Counted from the stretch's first letter, positions 8,193 through 17,390 are shown. The stretch: 64,000 nt of DNA from Sporosarcina ureilytica (GCF_001753205.1 NZ_CP017560.1:1674001-1738000); one strand, 5' to 3'. Notes: generated by a model not told the origin, from the sequence alone. A program made the numbers and translations.

Positions 8193-9185
8193 TTATTCGA
8201 GGGACTCGAGTAGTTCTAATCGGACCAAACCATCAATGTCAGCGCTTTTCGCATAGCCAGCCTCTTCACTGATTGTGGCCATTTCTTGAATAACTTGTTC
8301 ATTCACCAATGTTGTCACTTGTAGTCGACTAAAGGCAACTTCTACTTCTTCCTTGTCAATCTCTTTTCCTGTTAATTCTTTAATATGATGAATGACAAGT
8401 TCTTGGCTTTCTTCTGGATGTTGTTCAATAAATTCAACGGCTTTCATATGCGCTGTTAAATAAGCTTTCGCCAGCTCTTCGTTTTCTAGAAAACCTTCTC
8501 TAGCAACCACGACAGTATTTGTTGAATCTTTCCCCCAAGCAAATGACTCCCAATCCAGTAGCAAATTACCGTCTGCCTGTGATTCTAAAATATATCCCCA
8601 CGGTTCTTGGGTTGCAGTTGCATCGACTGATTCTTGAATGAATAGTGTTGCTGTGTCGGCGGGGGCTGCCGCAAATAGTTCGACTGTTCCACCATTTGTC
8701 GTCGGTTTTAAATCGACCTCTTGGAGTGCTTTTCTTAACATAACATCTTGCGTACTGCCTATCACTGGAATGGCAACTTTTTTGCCGTCTAAATCTTTTA
8801 GTGATGATATATTACTATGATCACTTGTAACGAGTACGGCACCGCCATTTACCGCGCCAGAAATAATATGGTATCTCGGATCTTTCACATAGATGTTCAG
8901 AAGTGGTCCCGGTCCAACTGTACCTACGTCAATCGATTTAGTTGCCATCGCTTCCATAAATAATCCGCCATTACTCACTGTTTTTGTTTTAATTTCAATG
9001 TCATCGCTAAAAGCTTCCTTGAAATAACCGTTTTCCAATGCGACAATCGTTGTAATATGCGTTAAGTTTGGAAAGTACCCGATGTTCACTTCTTTAATGT
9101 CGGCTTCGCCTTCATTTCCACATGCCGCTAAAATACTGAGCAAAAATATTGTTATCAGCATAAGTACTGGTGATTTTCTTCTCAT
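8193..9185 (-). CDS. ABC transporter substrate-binding lipoprotein, NitT/TauT/SsuA type
   Basis: This 330-residue protein has a lipoprotein signal with lipobox LAAC (Cys22). The body is a two-lobed periplasmic-binding-type fold (VNIGYFPNLTHITTIVALENGYF, VGPGPLLNIYVKDPRY, LDGKKVAIPVIGSTQD). It would be anchored outside the membrane and deliver a ligand to the permease encoded upstream. Homologous systems bind sulfonates, taurine, nitrate or pyrimidine precursors. The adjacent cysK and SAM-riboswitch gene make an organosulfur compound the best guess. It is the last gene of the ATPase-permease-binding protein operon. Confidence 0.85.
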   Translation of the reverse strand: MRRKSPVLMLITIFLLSILAACGNEGEADIKEVNIGYFPNLTHITTIVALENGYFKEAFSDDIEIKTKTVSNGGLFMEAMATKSIDVGTVGPGPLLNIYVKDPRYHIISGAVNGGAVLVTSDHSNISSLKDLDGKKVAIPVIGSTQDVMLRKALQEVDLKPTTNGGTVELFAAAPADTATLFIQESVDATATQEPWGYILESQADGNLLLDWESFAWGKDSTNTVVVAREGFLENEELAKAYLTAHMKAVEFIEQHPEESQELVIHHIKELTGKEIDKEEVEVAFSRLQVTTLVNEQVIQEMATISEEAGYAKSADIDGLVRLELLESLE

Positions 9186-9243
9186 ATAAATCGCTCCTCT
9201 AATTTTGCCTAATTTTTAATGCTTTTAGCTAATAAAATAAACC

Positions 9244-9996
9244 CTAACTAACTCCCCATTTCTTCTGGACGTTGCGTTCTAGTCGTAAAAAGACGACGTT
9301 ATCCATAATCGTACCGATGACTCCGATAATAATCATGACGGAAATGACCAAATCCATTTGTCCCAAAGATCTGCCTGTCTCAAGTAGTTGCCCTAAGCCA
9401 TTTCCAGCGCCGAGTAATTCTCCTGCCATCAATGCTCGCCATGAAAATGCCCATGCAATTCGTAACCCCGAAATGAGTTGGGGAACAGAGGAGGGGAGGA
9501 TAACGGTTCGCAAAAAGTGAAATCCGTTTGACCCAAATGTTTTGCCTACTCGTTGGTAAAGCGTCGGAACATTTTTAAAACCGCTCGTCGCGTTAATGGT
9601 CATCGTCCAAGTTGCCCCGATGGTCACGATAAATAAAATCGCAATATCATTCAAACCAAACCAAATAATTGCAAGTGGGAACCAAACAATACTTGGAATA
9701 GACTGCAGGGCAGTTACGAGGAACCCAAGTGTATCTTCCACCAACTTATATCGCCAAATTAAATAGCCTAATAGCAGACCAAGTATGATTGCAATCGAAA
9801 ATCCAAGGAGGAGCCGACCTAAACTGCTCGTAATTGCGGAAATCATTTGTCCGCTAATCAAACCAGACAGTAATGTTTGAATGACTTGGGTAAAACTAGG
9901 AAACATAAAAGGGGGTAAATCTGATAATCTAGATGTGACTTCCCATATCCCCGCTAGCATCGCGATGAAGATCACGCGTCTTAAAACTGTAGTCAT
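9244..9996 (-). CDS. ABC transporter permease, SsuC/TauC type
   Basis: This 250-residue membrane protein has about six hydrophobic segments and the cytoplasmic EAA-type loop (TFGSNGFHFLRTVILPSSVPQLISGLRIA). It forms the transport channel with the ATPase and lipoprotein. The ATG at 9996 has AAAGGAGG 9 nt upstream, so its start overlaps the end of the ATPase gene by 68 nt. That suggests translational coupling. Substrate inference is as for the binding protein. Confidence 0.85.
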   Translation of the reverse strand: MTTVLRRVIFIAMLAGIWEVTSRLSDLPPFMFPSFTQVIQTLLSGLISGQMISAITSSLGRLLLGFSIAIILGLLLGYLIWRYKLVEDTLGFLVTALQSIPSIVWFPLAIIWFGLNDIAILFIVTIGATWTMTINATSGFKNVPTLYQRVGKTFGSNGFHFLRTVILPSSVPQLISGLRIAWAFSWRALMAGELLGAGNGLGQLLETGRSLGQMDLVISVMIIIGVIGTIMDNVVFLRLERNVQKKWGVS

Positions 9997-10771
9997 CGCC
10001 CATTTCCTCCTTTACAACTTTCTCAATTTCATCTTCCAAAGCTGTTAAAATTTGTTTCTCTAATTGAAGCGTAATATCATTCGGCGTAATGCCATCTTTC
10101 GTTGTTTCCACTTTAAAAGTTGCTTTGATTTTTCCTGGGCGTGTTTCAAAAACTATGATTTTTTCCGATAAAAGAACAGCTTCCCGAATATTATGGGTAA
10201 TAAAGAAAATCGTCACTTTTGTCTTTTTCCAAATTTCCAGAAGTTCATTATGTAAAACCATTCTCGTTTGTTCATCCAAAGCAGCAAACGGCTCATCCAT
10301 TAATAAAATATCCGGTTCCATGATAAGTGCACGTGCAATGGATGCACGTTGTTTCATGCCGCCTGATAATTGGTGCGGATAGGCATCCGCATAATTGCTT
10401 AAATGAACCATCTTCAACATCTTACGCGCTTTATCTTCAGCTTCTTTTTTGGTAATTTTCTTCAAACGCAATCCATAGGTAACATTATCTAAAATCGTTA
10501 GCCATGGAAATAATCCGTCTTCTTGAAAGACCACTACTCGGTCTGGCCCCGCGCCTGTTACTTTCTTTCCGGCAATCAGAATTTCTCCTGCGTCTGGTTG
10601 TTCAAGCCCTGCGATTAAATATAGTAATGTTGATTTCCCGCAGCCAGAGGGGCCCACAATGGACACGAATTGGCCTTGCTCAACTTCTAAATCAATGGTA
10701 TCTAACACTTTCACTTGCCCATTTTCTTTATGAGGAAAACTTTTTTCAATCCCATCAATCTTCAAGTACAT
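9929..10771 (-). CDS. ABC transporter ATPase, SsuB/TauB type
   Basis: This 280-residue cytoplasmic ATPase shows Walker A GPSGCGKST (near residue 40), the Q-loop VVFQEDGLFPWLT, signature LSGGMKQR, Walker B ILLMDEPFAALD and the H-loop FFITHNI. A C-terminal extension of about 40 charged residues follows the core. It is the first gene of the operon, and its ATG follows GGAGG. Confidence 0.88.
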   Translation of the reverse strand: MYLKIDGIEKSFPHKENGQVKVLDTIDLEVEQGQFVSIVGPSGCGKSTLLYLIAGLEQPDAGEILIAGKKVTGAGPDRVVVFQEDGLFPWLTILDNVTYGLRLKKITKKEAEDKARKMLKMVHLSNYADAYPHQLSGGMKQRASIARALIMEPDILLMDEPFAALDEQTRMVLHNELLEIWKKTKVTIFFITHNIREAVLLSEKIIVFETRPGKIKATFKVETTKDGITPNDITLQLEKQILTALEDEIEKVVKEEMGDDYSFKTRDLHRDASGDMGSHI

Positions 10772-10873
10772 ATTGAATTTCCTCCTTCATTCATAAATCC
10801 TATTAAATCAATATGAATAAATGTATTAACTATAATCTACTATACTACTCGGAATTGTCAACTATGTACAGAT

Positions 10874-10910
10874 GAAAAAACCTTTCACCTACTCTCATAG
10901 GCAAAAGGTT
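10874..10910 (-). terminator. Terminator after cysK
   Basis: On the minus strand AACCTTTTGCCTA pairs with TAGGTGAAAGGTT, followed by TTTTTT. Confidence 0.75.
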
Positions 10911-10915
10911 GAATT

Positions 10916-11845
10916 TTAAAATTGAAATAAGTCGCTCGATAAATAACGTTCACCTGAATCGGGTGCGATACAGACGACTGTATCATTTGGTGTTAAACGC
11001 TTGGCAACCTCTAGTGCTGCAAAAACCGATGCACCCCCTGAAGGTCCGAGTAGGATACCTTCATTAGCGGCCAATTGTCTCACGATATGATAGGCTTCAT
11101 CATCTTCTATTTTGAAAATTTCATCATACACATTTGTATTGAGTACATGCGGAATGAAACCTGGACTTGTTCCAACAAGCTTATGTTTTCCAGGTTTGCC
11201 GCCGGACAACACCGGGGATCCAGCAGGCTCGGCCACATGAACAGTAATTGAAGGATCATACTCTTTGAGTGCTTCTCCCGTTCCTGTCACGGTTCCACCT
11301 GTTCCGGCAGTACAAACAAAAGCAGTAAGTTTTCTGTCAATCGCTGCCATTGCATCAATGATTTCAACGGCAGTCGTTGTCCGATGAATAGTAGGATTCG
11401 CCTCATTATCAAATTGCATCGGAATAAAACTGTTTTCAATCGTGGAGGCGAGTTCGTTCGCTTTAGCGATTGCGCCCGGCATCCTCTCTTCACTCGGCGT
11501 AAGAACAACTTCTGCACCGTACGCTTTTAATAGATTAATGCGCTCAGCAGTTGCGTTATCGGGCATAACCATAATTGCCCGATAACCTTTAGCGGCAGCA
11601 TTCATGGCAAGTCCGATACCAGTATTTCCAGACGTCGGTTCAATAATCGTTGCACCAACTTGTAATTGTCCGCTTGCCTCCGCCGCTACAATCATATTAT
11701 AAGCAGCGCGGTCTTTGACACTTCGGCTAGGGTTGAAAAACTCAAGCTTCACATAGACTGCCGCTCCATTTTTCGGAGATAATGACTGCAGCTTTACAAG
11801 TGGCGTATTTCCAATCAGGTCGGCAATATTATTAACAACTCGCAT
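10916..11845 (-). CDS. cysK: Cysteine synthase (O-acetylserine sulfhydrylase)
   Basis: This 309-residue PLP enzyme makes L-cysteine from O-acetylserine and sulfide in the cytosol. Landmarks are IGNTPLVKL, the PLP Lys44 in SVKDRAA, the substrate loop TSGNTGIG, the phosphate-binding GTGGT and LLGPSGGA near the C-terminus. Length and layout match CysK and CysM; I favour CysK because of the C-terminal ERYLSSDLFQF. It ends just upstream of the ABC transporter promoter on the same strand, with a terminator between. Confidence 0.9.
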   Translation of the reverse strand: MRVVNNIADLIGNTPLVKLQSLSPKNGAAVYVKLEFFNPSRSVKDRAAYNMIVAAEASGQLQVGATIIEPTSGNTGIGLAMNAAAKGYRAIMVMPDNATAERINLLKAYGAEVVLTPSEERMPGAIAKANELASTIENSFIPMQFDNEANPTIHRTTTAVEIIDAMAAIDRKLTAFVCTAGTGGTVTGTGEALKEYDPSITVHVAEPAGSPVLSGGKPGKHKLVGTSPGFIPHVLNTNVYDEIFKIEDDEAYHIVRQLAANEGILLGPSGGASVFAALEVAKRLTPNDTVVCIAPDSGERYLSSDLFQF

Positions 11846-11977
11846 AGTAATCTTCCTCTCTAATAATTCTCTGCTTCGTATTTATCATAACAAATTAATC
11901 TATATTAATCCTACTTATTTACAAGGGATTAAAGAAACCATAACTGCACAAATACTTTGAAAAGGATTTACAAGAGC

Positions 11978-12006
11978 TTGACATTCGTATTTTGGTGTTG
12001 TATTAT
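11978..12006 (+). promoter_or_regulatory. Promoter of the SAM-riboswitch transcript
   Basis: TTGACA, a 17-nt spacer and TATTAT lie 26 nt before the riboswitch. It is a near-consensus sigma-A promoter. Confidence 0.75.
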
Positions 12007-12031
12007 TCAGATTAATAAAATATTGTATTTT

Positions 12032-12130
12032 CTTATCAAGAGAGGTTGAGGGACTGGCCCAATGAAACCTCGGCAACAGACATTATCGTACTGTGCCAAT
12101 TCCAGCAAGCGTAAAGCTTGAAAGATAAGG
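12032..12130 (+). promoter_or_regulatory. SAM-I riboswitch (S-box)
   Basis: The S-box landmarks are all present: CTTATCAAGAGAGG, GAGGGACTGGCCC, ATGAAACCTCGGCAACAG, GTGCCAATTCCAGCAAG and the closing AAAGATAAGG pairing with CTTATC. A terminator follows at 12153-12191. SAM binding should switch off the downstream gene, so expression should rise in methionine limitation. Confidence 0.93.
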
Positions 12131-12152
12131 AGAGAAATGAACTTTTATGTTG

Positions 12153-12191
12153 ACACCTCTTCTTTAATAATAGGAAGGGGTGTTATTTTTT
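12153..12191 (+). terminator. SAM-riboswitch terminator
   Basis: ACACCTCTTC and GAAGGGGTGT form a stem followed by TATTTTTTG. An open frame that starts at 12137 runs through this hairpin and is not the real start of the gene. Confidence 0.8.
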
Positions 12192-12253
12192 GTGTCTTAC
12201 CTAGTACTAATATCGGAATAATAAAATTTAAAAAGAATAGGGAGGAATTTAAA

Positions 12254-12964
12254 ATGACAAAAATCGAATTAGTTAAAGAAAAAATTGGTGGGATACACGC
12301 AATTCCTGAACTTGCACCGCAATGGAAGAAACTAAACCTCGCGGAAATTCTTAAAAGGAACGCAGCGTTTGTTTCTGTTAGCCAAAACAAATCACTTTAT
12401 GAACCTTGGGGCGCACAAGGATTTGAGAATCATCGTGAAAGAGGAAATTTACCAGCAACAATAGATGTAGTTCAAGCAGCACGGAAAGCAAGTAATTTCG
12501 TTTCATTCAGTTGGGTTGGCTATAGCGTCTTCAGGGAAGATTATCCGCAGACGATATTCGATAAAGTGCAGTATGAAACATGGGTTGAAAACCTTAATTT
12601 TACTGAAGAGCAAAAGGAAAAGGATAACGAGCTAGTGGATGAGTTGCAGGAATTAGTGGAACCTGGGGATTTACAATTCAATGAAATTGCTCTGCAAACC
12701 GCGTTTGTCGGAACACCTCTCCCGCTAGAGTTGGCGCGCAAGCAGGTCGAAGTCATTGTATTTACGGGGATTCATCTCGATTGGTGTATAGAAGGAAATG
12801 TTCGCTCTGCACGTGATCACGGTTATTTGCCAATTGTCATTGGTGATGCGACTGGGTGCAAATATCCAGAAGAAGAAGCGGCCGCGATGAGACGCATTAA
12901 TAATTATTTCGCACCGGTGATTTCCGCTGAAACATTTGTAAATCTTTTGAAGCAGCCAGTTTAA
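12254..12964 (+). CDS. Isochorismatase-fold cysteine hydrolase-like protein under SAM control
   Basis: This 236-residue cytosolic protein starts at ATG 12254 after GGGAGGAA. The isochorismatase fold is visible in AFVGTPLPLELA, VIVFTGIHLDWCIEGNVRSA and the region after it; the Cys of DWC sits at the nucleophile position. The usual N-terminal catalytic Asp (LxVxDxQ) reads FVSVSQNK, and the usual Lys before SAFxGT reads as a non-Lys (EIALQTAF). A classical Asp-Lys-Cys triad is therefore not seen. The role is unknown, but S-box control ties it to methionine, SAM or sulfur metabolism. Confidence 0.75.
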   Translation: MTKIELVKEKIGGIHAIPELAPQWKKLNLAEILKRNAAFVSVSQNKSLYEPWGAQGFENHRERGNLPATIDVVQAARKASNFVSFSWVGYSVFREDYPQTIFDKVQYETWVENLNFTEEQKEKDNELVDELQELVEPGDLQFNEIALQTAFVGTPLPLELARKQVEVIVFTGIHLDWCIEGNVRSARDHGYLPIVIGDATGCKYPEEEAAAMRRINNYFAPVISAETFVNLLKQPV

Positions 12965-13121
12965 GTGGAATCATTCAAAACAGATACTCACTAGTGAAGC
13001 GTGCTTATGCAGTAAACATTTACATTTTATTGAACAAACGTGAAGGTTAAAACAATCATAATCGTTCTATGAGAGGTACACTGAATCATTTAGTAATAAG
13101 TGGGGGAGCGGTGATAAAAAA

Positions 13122-13163
13122 TAAACCATAGAAACTCCCTTAGGAGAATCTATGGTTTTATTT
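13122..13163. terminator. Bidirectional terminator
   Basis: ATAAACCATAGA is mirrored by TCTATGGTTTTAT. It separates the convergent isochorismatase-fold gene and the antiporter gene. Confidence 0.7.
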
Positions 13164-13173
13164 AGCTCAGTAT

Positions 13174-15192
13174 TTAATCACGTGAGCCGCGAATATCTGT
13201 TTCTTTCATTTCTGTCGGATAAAACACGATGAAATTGCCGCGATTTAAAGCAGCAAGTTTTTTAGGCACATCTTCTAATTCAGGATTCCATGCCACAGTT
13301 CCTTTTCTAGCACTTAATAAAATGACCAGGTCCGTTGATTTAATATCGTTCAAGTCATTTTCATAAAGTGAATCCCAACTATCCTTTGAATGGAAGTCGA
13401 TTTTAATATTAGGGCGCACACGTCCGGAAACTTTTTGATAGACATCTAAGTCATCGCGGAGGACAAGGCCTTTAATTGAGGTACTTAACTGGGAAGCGAT
13501 GTCCTTAATAATAGAAATGGCATCTTCAAAACCCGGTTTATAAACAACATTATTCGGCAAAATTAAAATAATACGATCCATTGTATTGAGCGGTTGTCTG
13601 ACTTTCGTAATCAGTGAACGCTGAAACGTATGTTCAAGGAAGTTATCAATTACTCTTCCATAAGTCTTATTGTTTTCTTCCGTGACACCATCCCAACCTG
13701 CGATAATCGTTGTAATTTGTTCTTCCGTAGAGGCACGTTCAATTCCCCAACCAACATTTTGGTCTACTCTTGTCAGGAGCTTAACAGGAACTTCTGCACC
13801 TGAGGCATACATGACAGCACTTTCTAGCATTTTTTCAGCTTGAGATACTTCATCGCTTGCCTCTTTTAAATCTTTTTGAACAACTGTTAGTGGATAGAGC
13901 GGTGCATCTGAATTCAACGCCTTTTTCAAAACAAATCCCATATCCATTAATGATTCCATTGTCTTCGGATTCGCAAGCGGGATTAAGATTCGTTCAGGAA
14001 GTGATTCGTCTGAACCGCCCTTATCCTGTGAAATAGCCAGTTTTTTAGCATATTTTTCAGAGAAGTAGGGACCTATAATACAAGTTACCAAGATAATCAC
14101 AATTACAGCGTTTACGATTTGCTGGTCAATTAATCCAAGTCTAAACCCAACGAGTGTCGCTGCTAATGTTGCGGCTGCCTGTGATATAGATAGACCGAAA
14201 ATCAGGTTTGTTTCCACTTTAGAATAACCGTATATTTTACCAGTAATCCAGCTGGAAATCACTTTACCGACAATTCCAGCAATTAAGATTAAGCCTGTTA
14301 CCACTAATGCATCAGGATCAGAGAACAACACGCGTAGATCCATCAACATTCCAACAGATAATAAGAAAAACGGAATAAACATTGCATTCGCTGTAAATCG
14401 AATTCTATTCATTAATGGCCCATGGTCGTAAATGTAGCGGTTTAGCGCAAGACCGGCCAAGAATGCACCGATAATCGGTTCTAAACCTACAAATAATGAG
14501 ATTGCCCCAGCTACGAATAGAACGGCCATGACAAAGTTAAACTCTAATGCTGCTTCATTTTTAGAGTGTTTAAAAAACCACTTTGTCAGATAAGGTGTAA
14601 TGATGAGAATACCGGCAGCAAAAACAGCTGTTGAAATTAATAAATACATCCAGAATCCGAATGTTAAATTTCCTGCGGATGCGCCTGTTACGATAGCAAG
14701 CACAAGCATTGCTAAGCTGTCCGTTAATAAAGTTCCGCCAATTGCAGTTGTGACAGCTTTATTTTTAGTCACCCCGAAGGTACTTACAGCCGGATAACCG
14801 AGTAACGTATGCGATGAAAGAATCGTACCGAATAAAATAGCCGAAAGTACACCAAGATCAAGCCATAATCCTACGATAATTCCAAGGATAAAAGGAAATC
14901 CGAAAGAAAGTAATCCGAAAACAATACTTCGGTTCCGGTATTTCTTAAACCCATCAAAGTCCAATTCAAGACCCGCAATAAACATAATAAACAATAAACC
15001 AACTGTGCCAAGCAATTCAATAGTCGAATCGCGTGCTAGGATGCCTAACCCATTGGGGCCAACGATAATTCCAGCGATAATTGCGCCGATAATCGCTGGC
15101 ATCCTTAATTTCTCCATCAATATAGGAAAGAACAAGAACATTAAAACGGCCAAACCAAATATAAGAACTGGTTCAGTCAGTGGGAAATTCAT
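13174..15192 (-). CDS. KefB/CPA2-type cation/proton antiporter with cytoplasmic C-terminal domain
   Basis: The first ~390 residues form about 12 hydrophobic segments of the CPA2 monovalent cation:proton antiporter family (GLAVLMFLFFPILMEKLRMP, AIIAGIIVGPNG, FIAGLELDF, FLAGLALN). The remaining ~280 residues are soluble and resemble a UspA-like nucleotide-binding domain rather than a RCK/TrkA_N domain. The protein should exchange K+ or Na+ for protons at the membrane. I prefer the ATG at 15192 (672 residues), downstream of GTGAGG, over the upstream ATG at 15222. It is monocistronic. Confidence 0.8.
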   Translation of the reverse strand: MNFPLTEPVLIFGLAVLMFLFFPILMEKLRMPAIIGAIIAGIIVGPNGLGILARDSTIELLGTVGLLFIMFIAGLELDFDGFKKYRNRSIVFGLLSFGFPFILGIIVGLWLDLGVLSAILFGTILSSHTLLGYPAVSTFGVTKNKAVTTAIGGTLLTDSLAMLVLAIVTGASAGNLTFGFWMYLLISTAVFAAGILIITPYLTKWFFKHSKNEAALEFNFVMAVLFVAGAISLFVGLEPIIGAFLAGLALNRYIYDHGPLMNRIRFTANAMFIPFFLLSVGMLMDLRVLFSDPDALVVTGLILIAGIVGKVISSWITGKIYGYSKVETNLIFGLSISQAAATLAATLVGFRLGLIDQQIVNAVIVIILVTCIIGPYFSEKYAKKLAISQDKGGSDESLPERILIPLANPKTMESLMDMGFVLKKALNSDAPLYPLTVVQKDLKEASDEVSQAEKMLESAVMYASGAEVPVKLLTRVDQNVGWGIERASTEEQITTIIAGWDGVTEENNKTYGRVIDNFLEHTFQRSLITKVRQPLNTMDRIILILPNNVVYKPGFEDAISIIKDIASQLSTSIKGLVLRDDLDVYQKVSGRVRPNIKIDFHSKDSWDSLYENDLNDIKSTDLVILLSARKGTVAWNPELEDVPKKLAALNRGNFIVFYPTEMKETDIRGSRD

Positions 15193-15395
15193 AATTAAAC
15201 CAACCTCACTTTCATGTAACAATTACAATAACATTTGTTTTTTGATTTTCTTTTTATGAATAAACAATGTACTATATTTGATTTAAAAATTCTAGTCTAA
15301 AAAAGCAATTTAAATCGTTAGACAGTTTAGATAAAAAAGTAGGTTGGTGATGAAGCCTATTACTAGCGGATATTAAGCCGACTTTTAACTTTATA

Positions 15396-15572
15396 ATGGT
15401 GCCGGGAAATCATTCTAGATATAAATTAAACGGGAATTATTGCCACTTTGGGAAGGAATGGGATCTGTACTTAAAGCACTTTTCTGCTAACAATATGGAA
15501 CCGTGGTTAATAGAAAGTAATAAAGGGCTCTTTTTGCAATTAGACTATGCACAAGTTTTTGGGGAATGTTAA
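15396..15572 (+). CDS. Possible small ORF or gene relic, 58 residues
   Basis: An ATG opens a 58-residue frame starting MVPGNHSRYKLNGNYCHFG and ending DYAQVFGEC. Its composition is protein-like (EWDLYLKHF, MEPWLIESNKGLFLQLDY), but no good ribosome binding site precedes it and I do not recognise it. It could be the remaining piece of a larger gene. Confidence 0.25.
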   Translation: MVPGNHSRYKLNGNYCHFGKEWDLYLKHFSANNMEPWLIESNKGLFLQLDYAQVFGEC

Positions 15573-15667
15573 TGCATCAAACGTCAGGTTTTATATATTA
15601 TGTGCTTTGAAAACAAAGTTACTCAACAAAACAACAATAGACAAAGCACAACGCTTTGTCTACTTGG

Positions 15668-15805
15668 TCAATTTCATATTCCAATCTTTTCGCTGCGCCG
15701 ATACAATATATAGTTTGGGCAATTATGAAATTGCCTCTGTTGAGTTAAACCATTCTCCACTATATATTGTATCAGCTTAGCGGTTTTAGGTAATTATGAA
15801 ATTGA
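15668..15805. repeat. Long imperfect inverted repeat, about 46-bp arms
   Basis: Left arm 15668-15713 and right arm 15760-15805 are inverted copies. Both begin (right arm reverse-complemented) with TCAATTTCAT and end with GATACAATATATAG, with mismatches in the middle. The 46-nt loop carries its own palindrome GGCAATT-ATGA-AATTGCC. It is not followed by a T-run. It could be a MITE-like remnant or a structured intergenic element. Confidence 0.6.
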
Positions 15806-15852
15806 CTCTACTGTGGAAATCAATATTTAAAATAAGCATTTCTCTAAAAGAA

Positions 15853-17343
15853 TCAACGAATTCCCTTCATAAATCGCTGAATCACCGGTGAAATGAAAAA
15901 CAGTATGATACTGAGGACAATTGCAGAACCGCCAATTGTACCAAAGTAAATAATCTCAGTTTCTGCTGAATAAAACTTAACCAGTTGTGCATTTAATGCT
16001 TGCGCTGCGGCGTTCGATAGGAACCATAAGCTCATTGTTTGCGCCGAAAACGCAACAGGTGCTAGTTTTGTCGTTGCAGATAAACCAACAGGGGAGAGAC
16101 ATAATTCTCCGACCGCAACGAAGAAAATACTTAAAACTAACCAAAGCGGATTCACAAGCGCATCTCCGCCGCCAAAATAACTTGGCAGTAAAATGACGAT
16201 AAATGATAAACCACCGAATAATAACCCTAATGAAAACTTTTGTGGGATTGTTGGCTGACGATCTCCAAGTCTCACCCAAAGCCAAGCAAACATTGGCGCA
16301 AGAATAATAACAAATAATGGCCAAAATGATTGGAACCAAGCTGGTGAAAGTTTTATCCCCATGAAATTCAAATTCGCTCTCGTATCCGCATATAGCGCTA
16401 AAACCGTTGCCCCTTGTTCAGCAATGACCCAGAATAAAACGGATGCTAAAAAGAGGGGAATATACGCGATAATCCTTGACTGTTCTACTTCAGTCGTTTT
16501 TGGACTTCTATACATCACGATAAAATAAGCAGTCGGAATGAGAAAAGCCAAAATTCCAACAAACGCTACAAACGAATCAAACGTTAACCATCCTAGTGGA
16601 ATAGAAATTGCAATTAGGAGTGCAATAACGATTGTCGACACAATAGAAATCGTAAGAGTCCGTTTTTTCTCTGTAGCATTTAAAGGGTTTGGCGCTTGTG
16701 TACCCGCAAGTCCAAGATTTTTCTTTTTCGTTGCAATAAATACGACCAAACCTAAGAACATACCGACAGCCGCAACCCCAAATCCTAGATGGAAACTTGT
16801 ATCCATTAAACTTCCGGCAATTAACGGAGCTATGAATGCGCCCATATTAATGCCCATATAGAAAATACTAAATCCGGCATCACGGCGATTATCGTCTTCC
16901 GCATATAAGTCACCAACAACGCTAGAAACGTTAGGCTTTAATAGTCCTGTACCAAGTACAATAAGCACCATCGAAATAAAGAACATTGTTAAGTTCCCAG
17001 GAATCGCTAAAACTAAATGACCAAACATGATCAGAATTCCACCGTAAAAAACAGCTTTAGACGTTCCAAATATCCGGTCAGCTAACCATCCTCCGATAAT
17101 TCCTGACATATAGACGAGTGAACCGTAAATCGACATGATAGACAGTGCAACTGTCTTATCTAATCCAAGTCCGCCGTTTGATACTTCATAATACATATAG
17201 AAGACAAGGATTGCGCGCATTCCATAATAGGAAAAGCGTTCCCAAAACTCAGTGAAAAATAATGTGAATAACCCTTTTGGATGCCCGAAGAAACCTTTTT
17301 GCGGGGCACTTTCAATAATTTGTTGTTTAGTTAATTTCGACAC
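15853..17343 (-). CDS. dtpT: POT-family proton-dependent di/tripeptide transporter
   Basis: This 496-residue membrane protein of the POT/PTR family imports small peptides with protons. Family marks are FFTEFWERFSYYGMRAILV (ExxER-type motif in helix 1), GGWLADRIFGTSKAVFYGG and FSIFYMGINMGAF in helix 5. Fourteen or so hydrophobic segments are present. GTG at 17343 follows AAGGGGG. A cre-like site lies 34-47 nt upstream of the start, suggesting catabolite control. Confidence 0.88.
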   Translation of the reverse strand: MSKLTKQQIIESAPQKGFFGHPKGLFTLFFTEFWERFSYYGMRAILVFYMYYEVSNGGLGLDKTVALSIMSIYGSLVYMSGIIGGWLADRIFGTSKAVFYGGILIMFGHLVLAIPGNLTMFFISMVLIVLGTGLLKPNVSSVVGDLYAEDDNRRDAGFSIFYMGINMGAFIAPLIAGSLMDTSFHLGFGVAAVGMFLGLVVFIATKKKNLGLAGTQAPNPLNATEKKRTLTISIVSTIVIALLIAISIPLGWLTFDSFVAFVGILAFLIPTAYFIVMYRSPKTTEVEQSRIIAYIPLFLASVLFWVIAEQGATVLALYADTRANLNFMGIKLSPAWFQSFWPLFVIILAPMFAWLWVRLGDRQPTIPQKFSLGLLFGGLSFIVILLPSYFGGGDALVNPLWLVLSIFFVAVGELCLSPVGLSATTKLAPVAFSAQTMSLWFLSNAAAQALNAQLVKFYSAETEIIYFGTIGGSAIVLSIILFFISPVIQRFMKGIR

Positions 17344-17376
17344 GATACATCCCCCTTACTCTAAACATATGATACA

Positions 17377-17390
17377 TGTAAGCGCTTTAA
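17377..17390 (-). promoter_or_regulatory. cre-like site upstream of the peptide transporter
   Basis: TGTAAGCGCTTTAA matches the CcpA consensus at all positions but one. It lies close to the transporter start codon, a position typical of repression. Confidence 0.45.

Larger units (their letters stand above)
15193..15852. other. Intergenic region with hairpins and a large palindrome
   Basis: This 660-bp gap contains a 58-codon open frame (15396-15572), a perfect hairpin GACAAAGC-N5-GCTTTGTC at 15640-15660, and the long inverted repeat at 15668-15805. No gene could be firmly supported. Confidence 0.5.

Noticed and set aside
12137-12253. Upstream extension of the isochorismatase-fold gene
   Set aside because: The extension runs through the SAM-riboswitch terminator; ATG 12254 has its own strong ribosome binding site.
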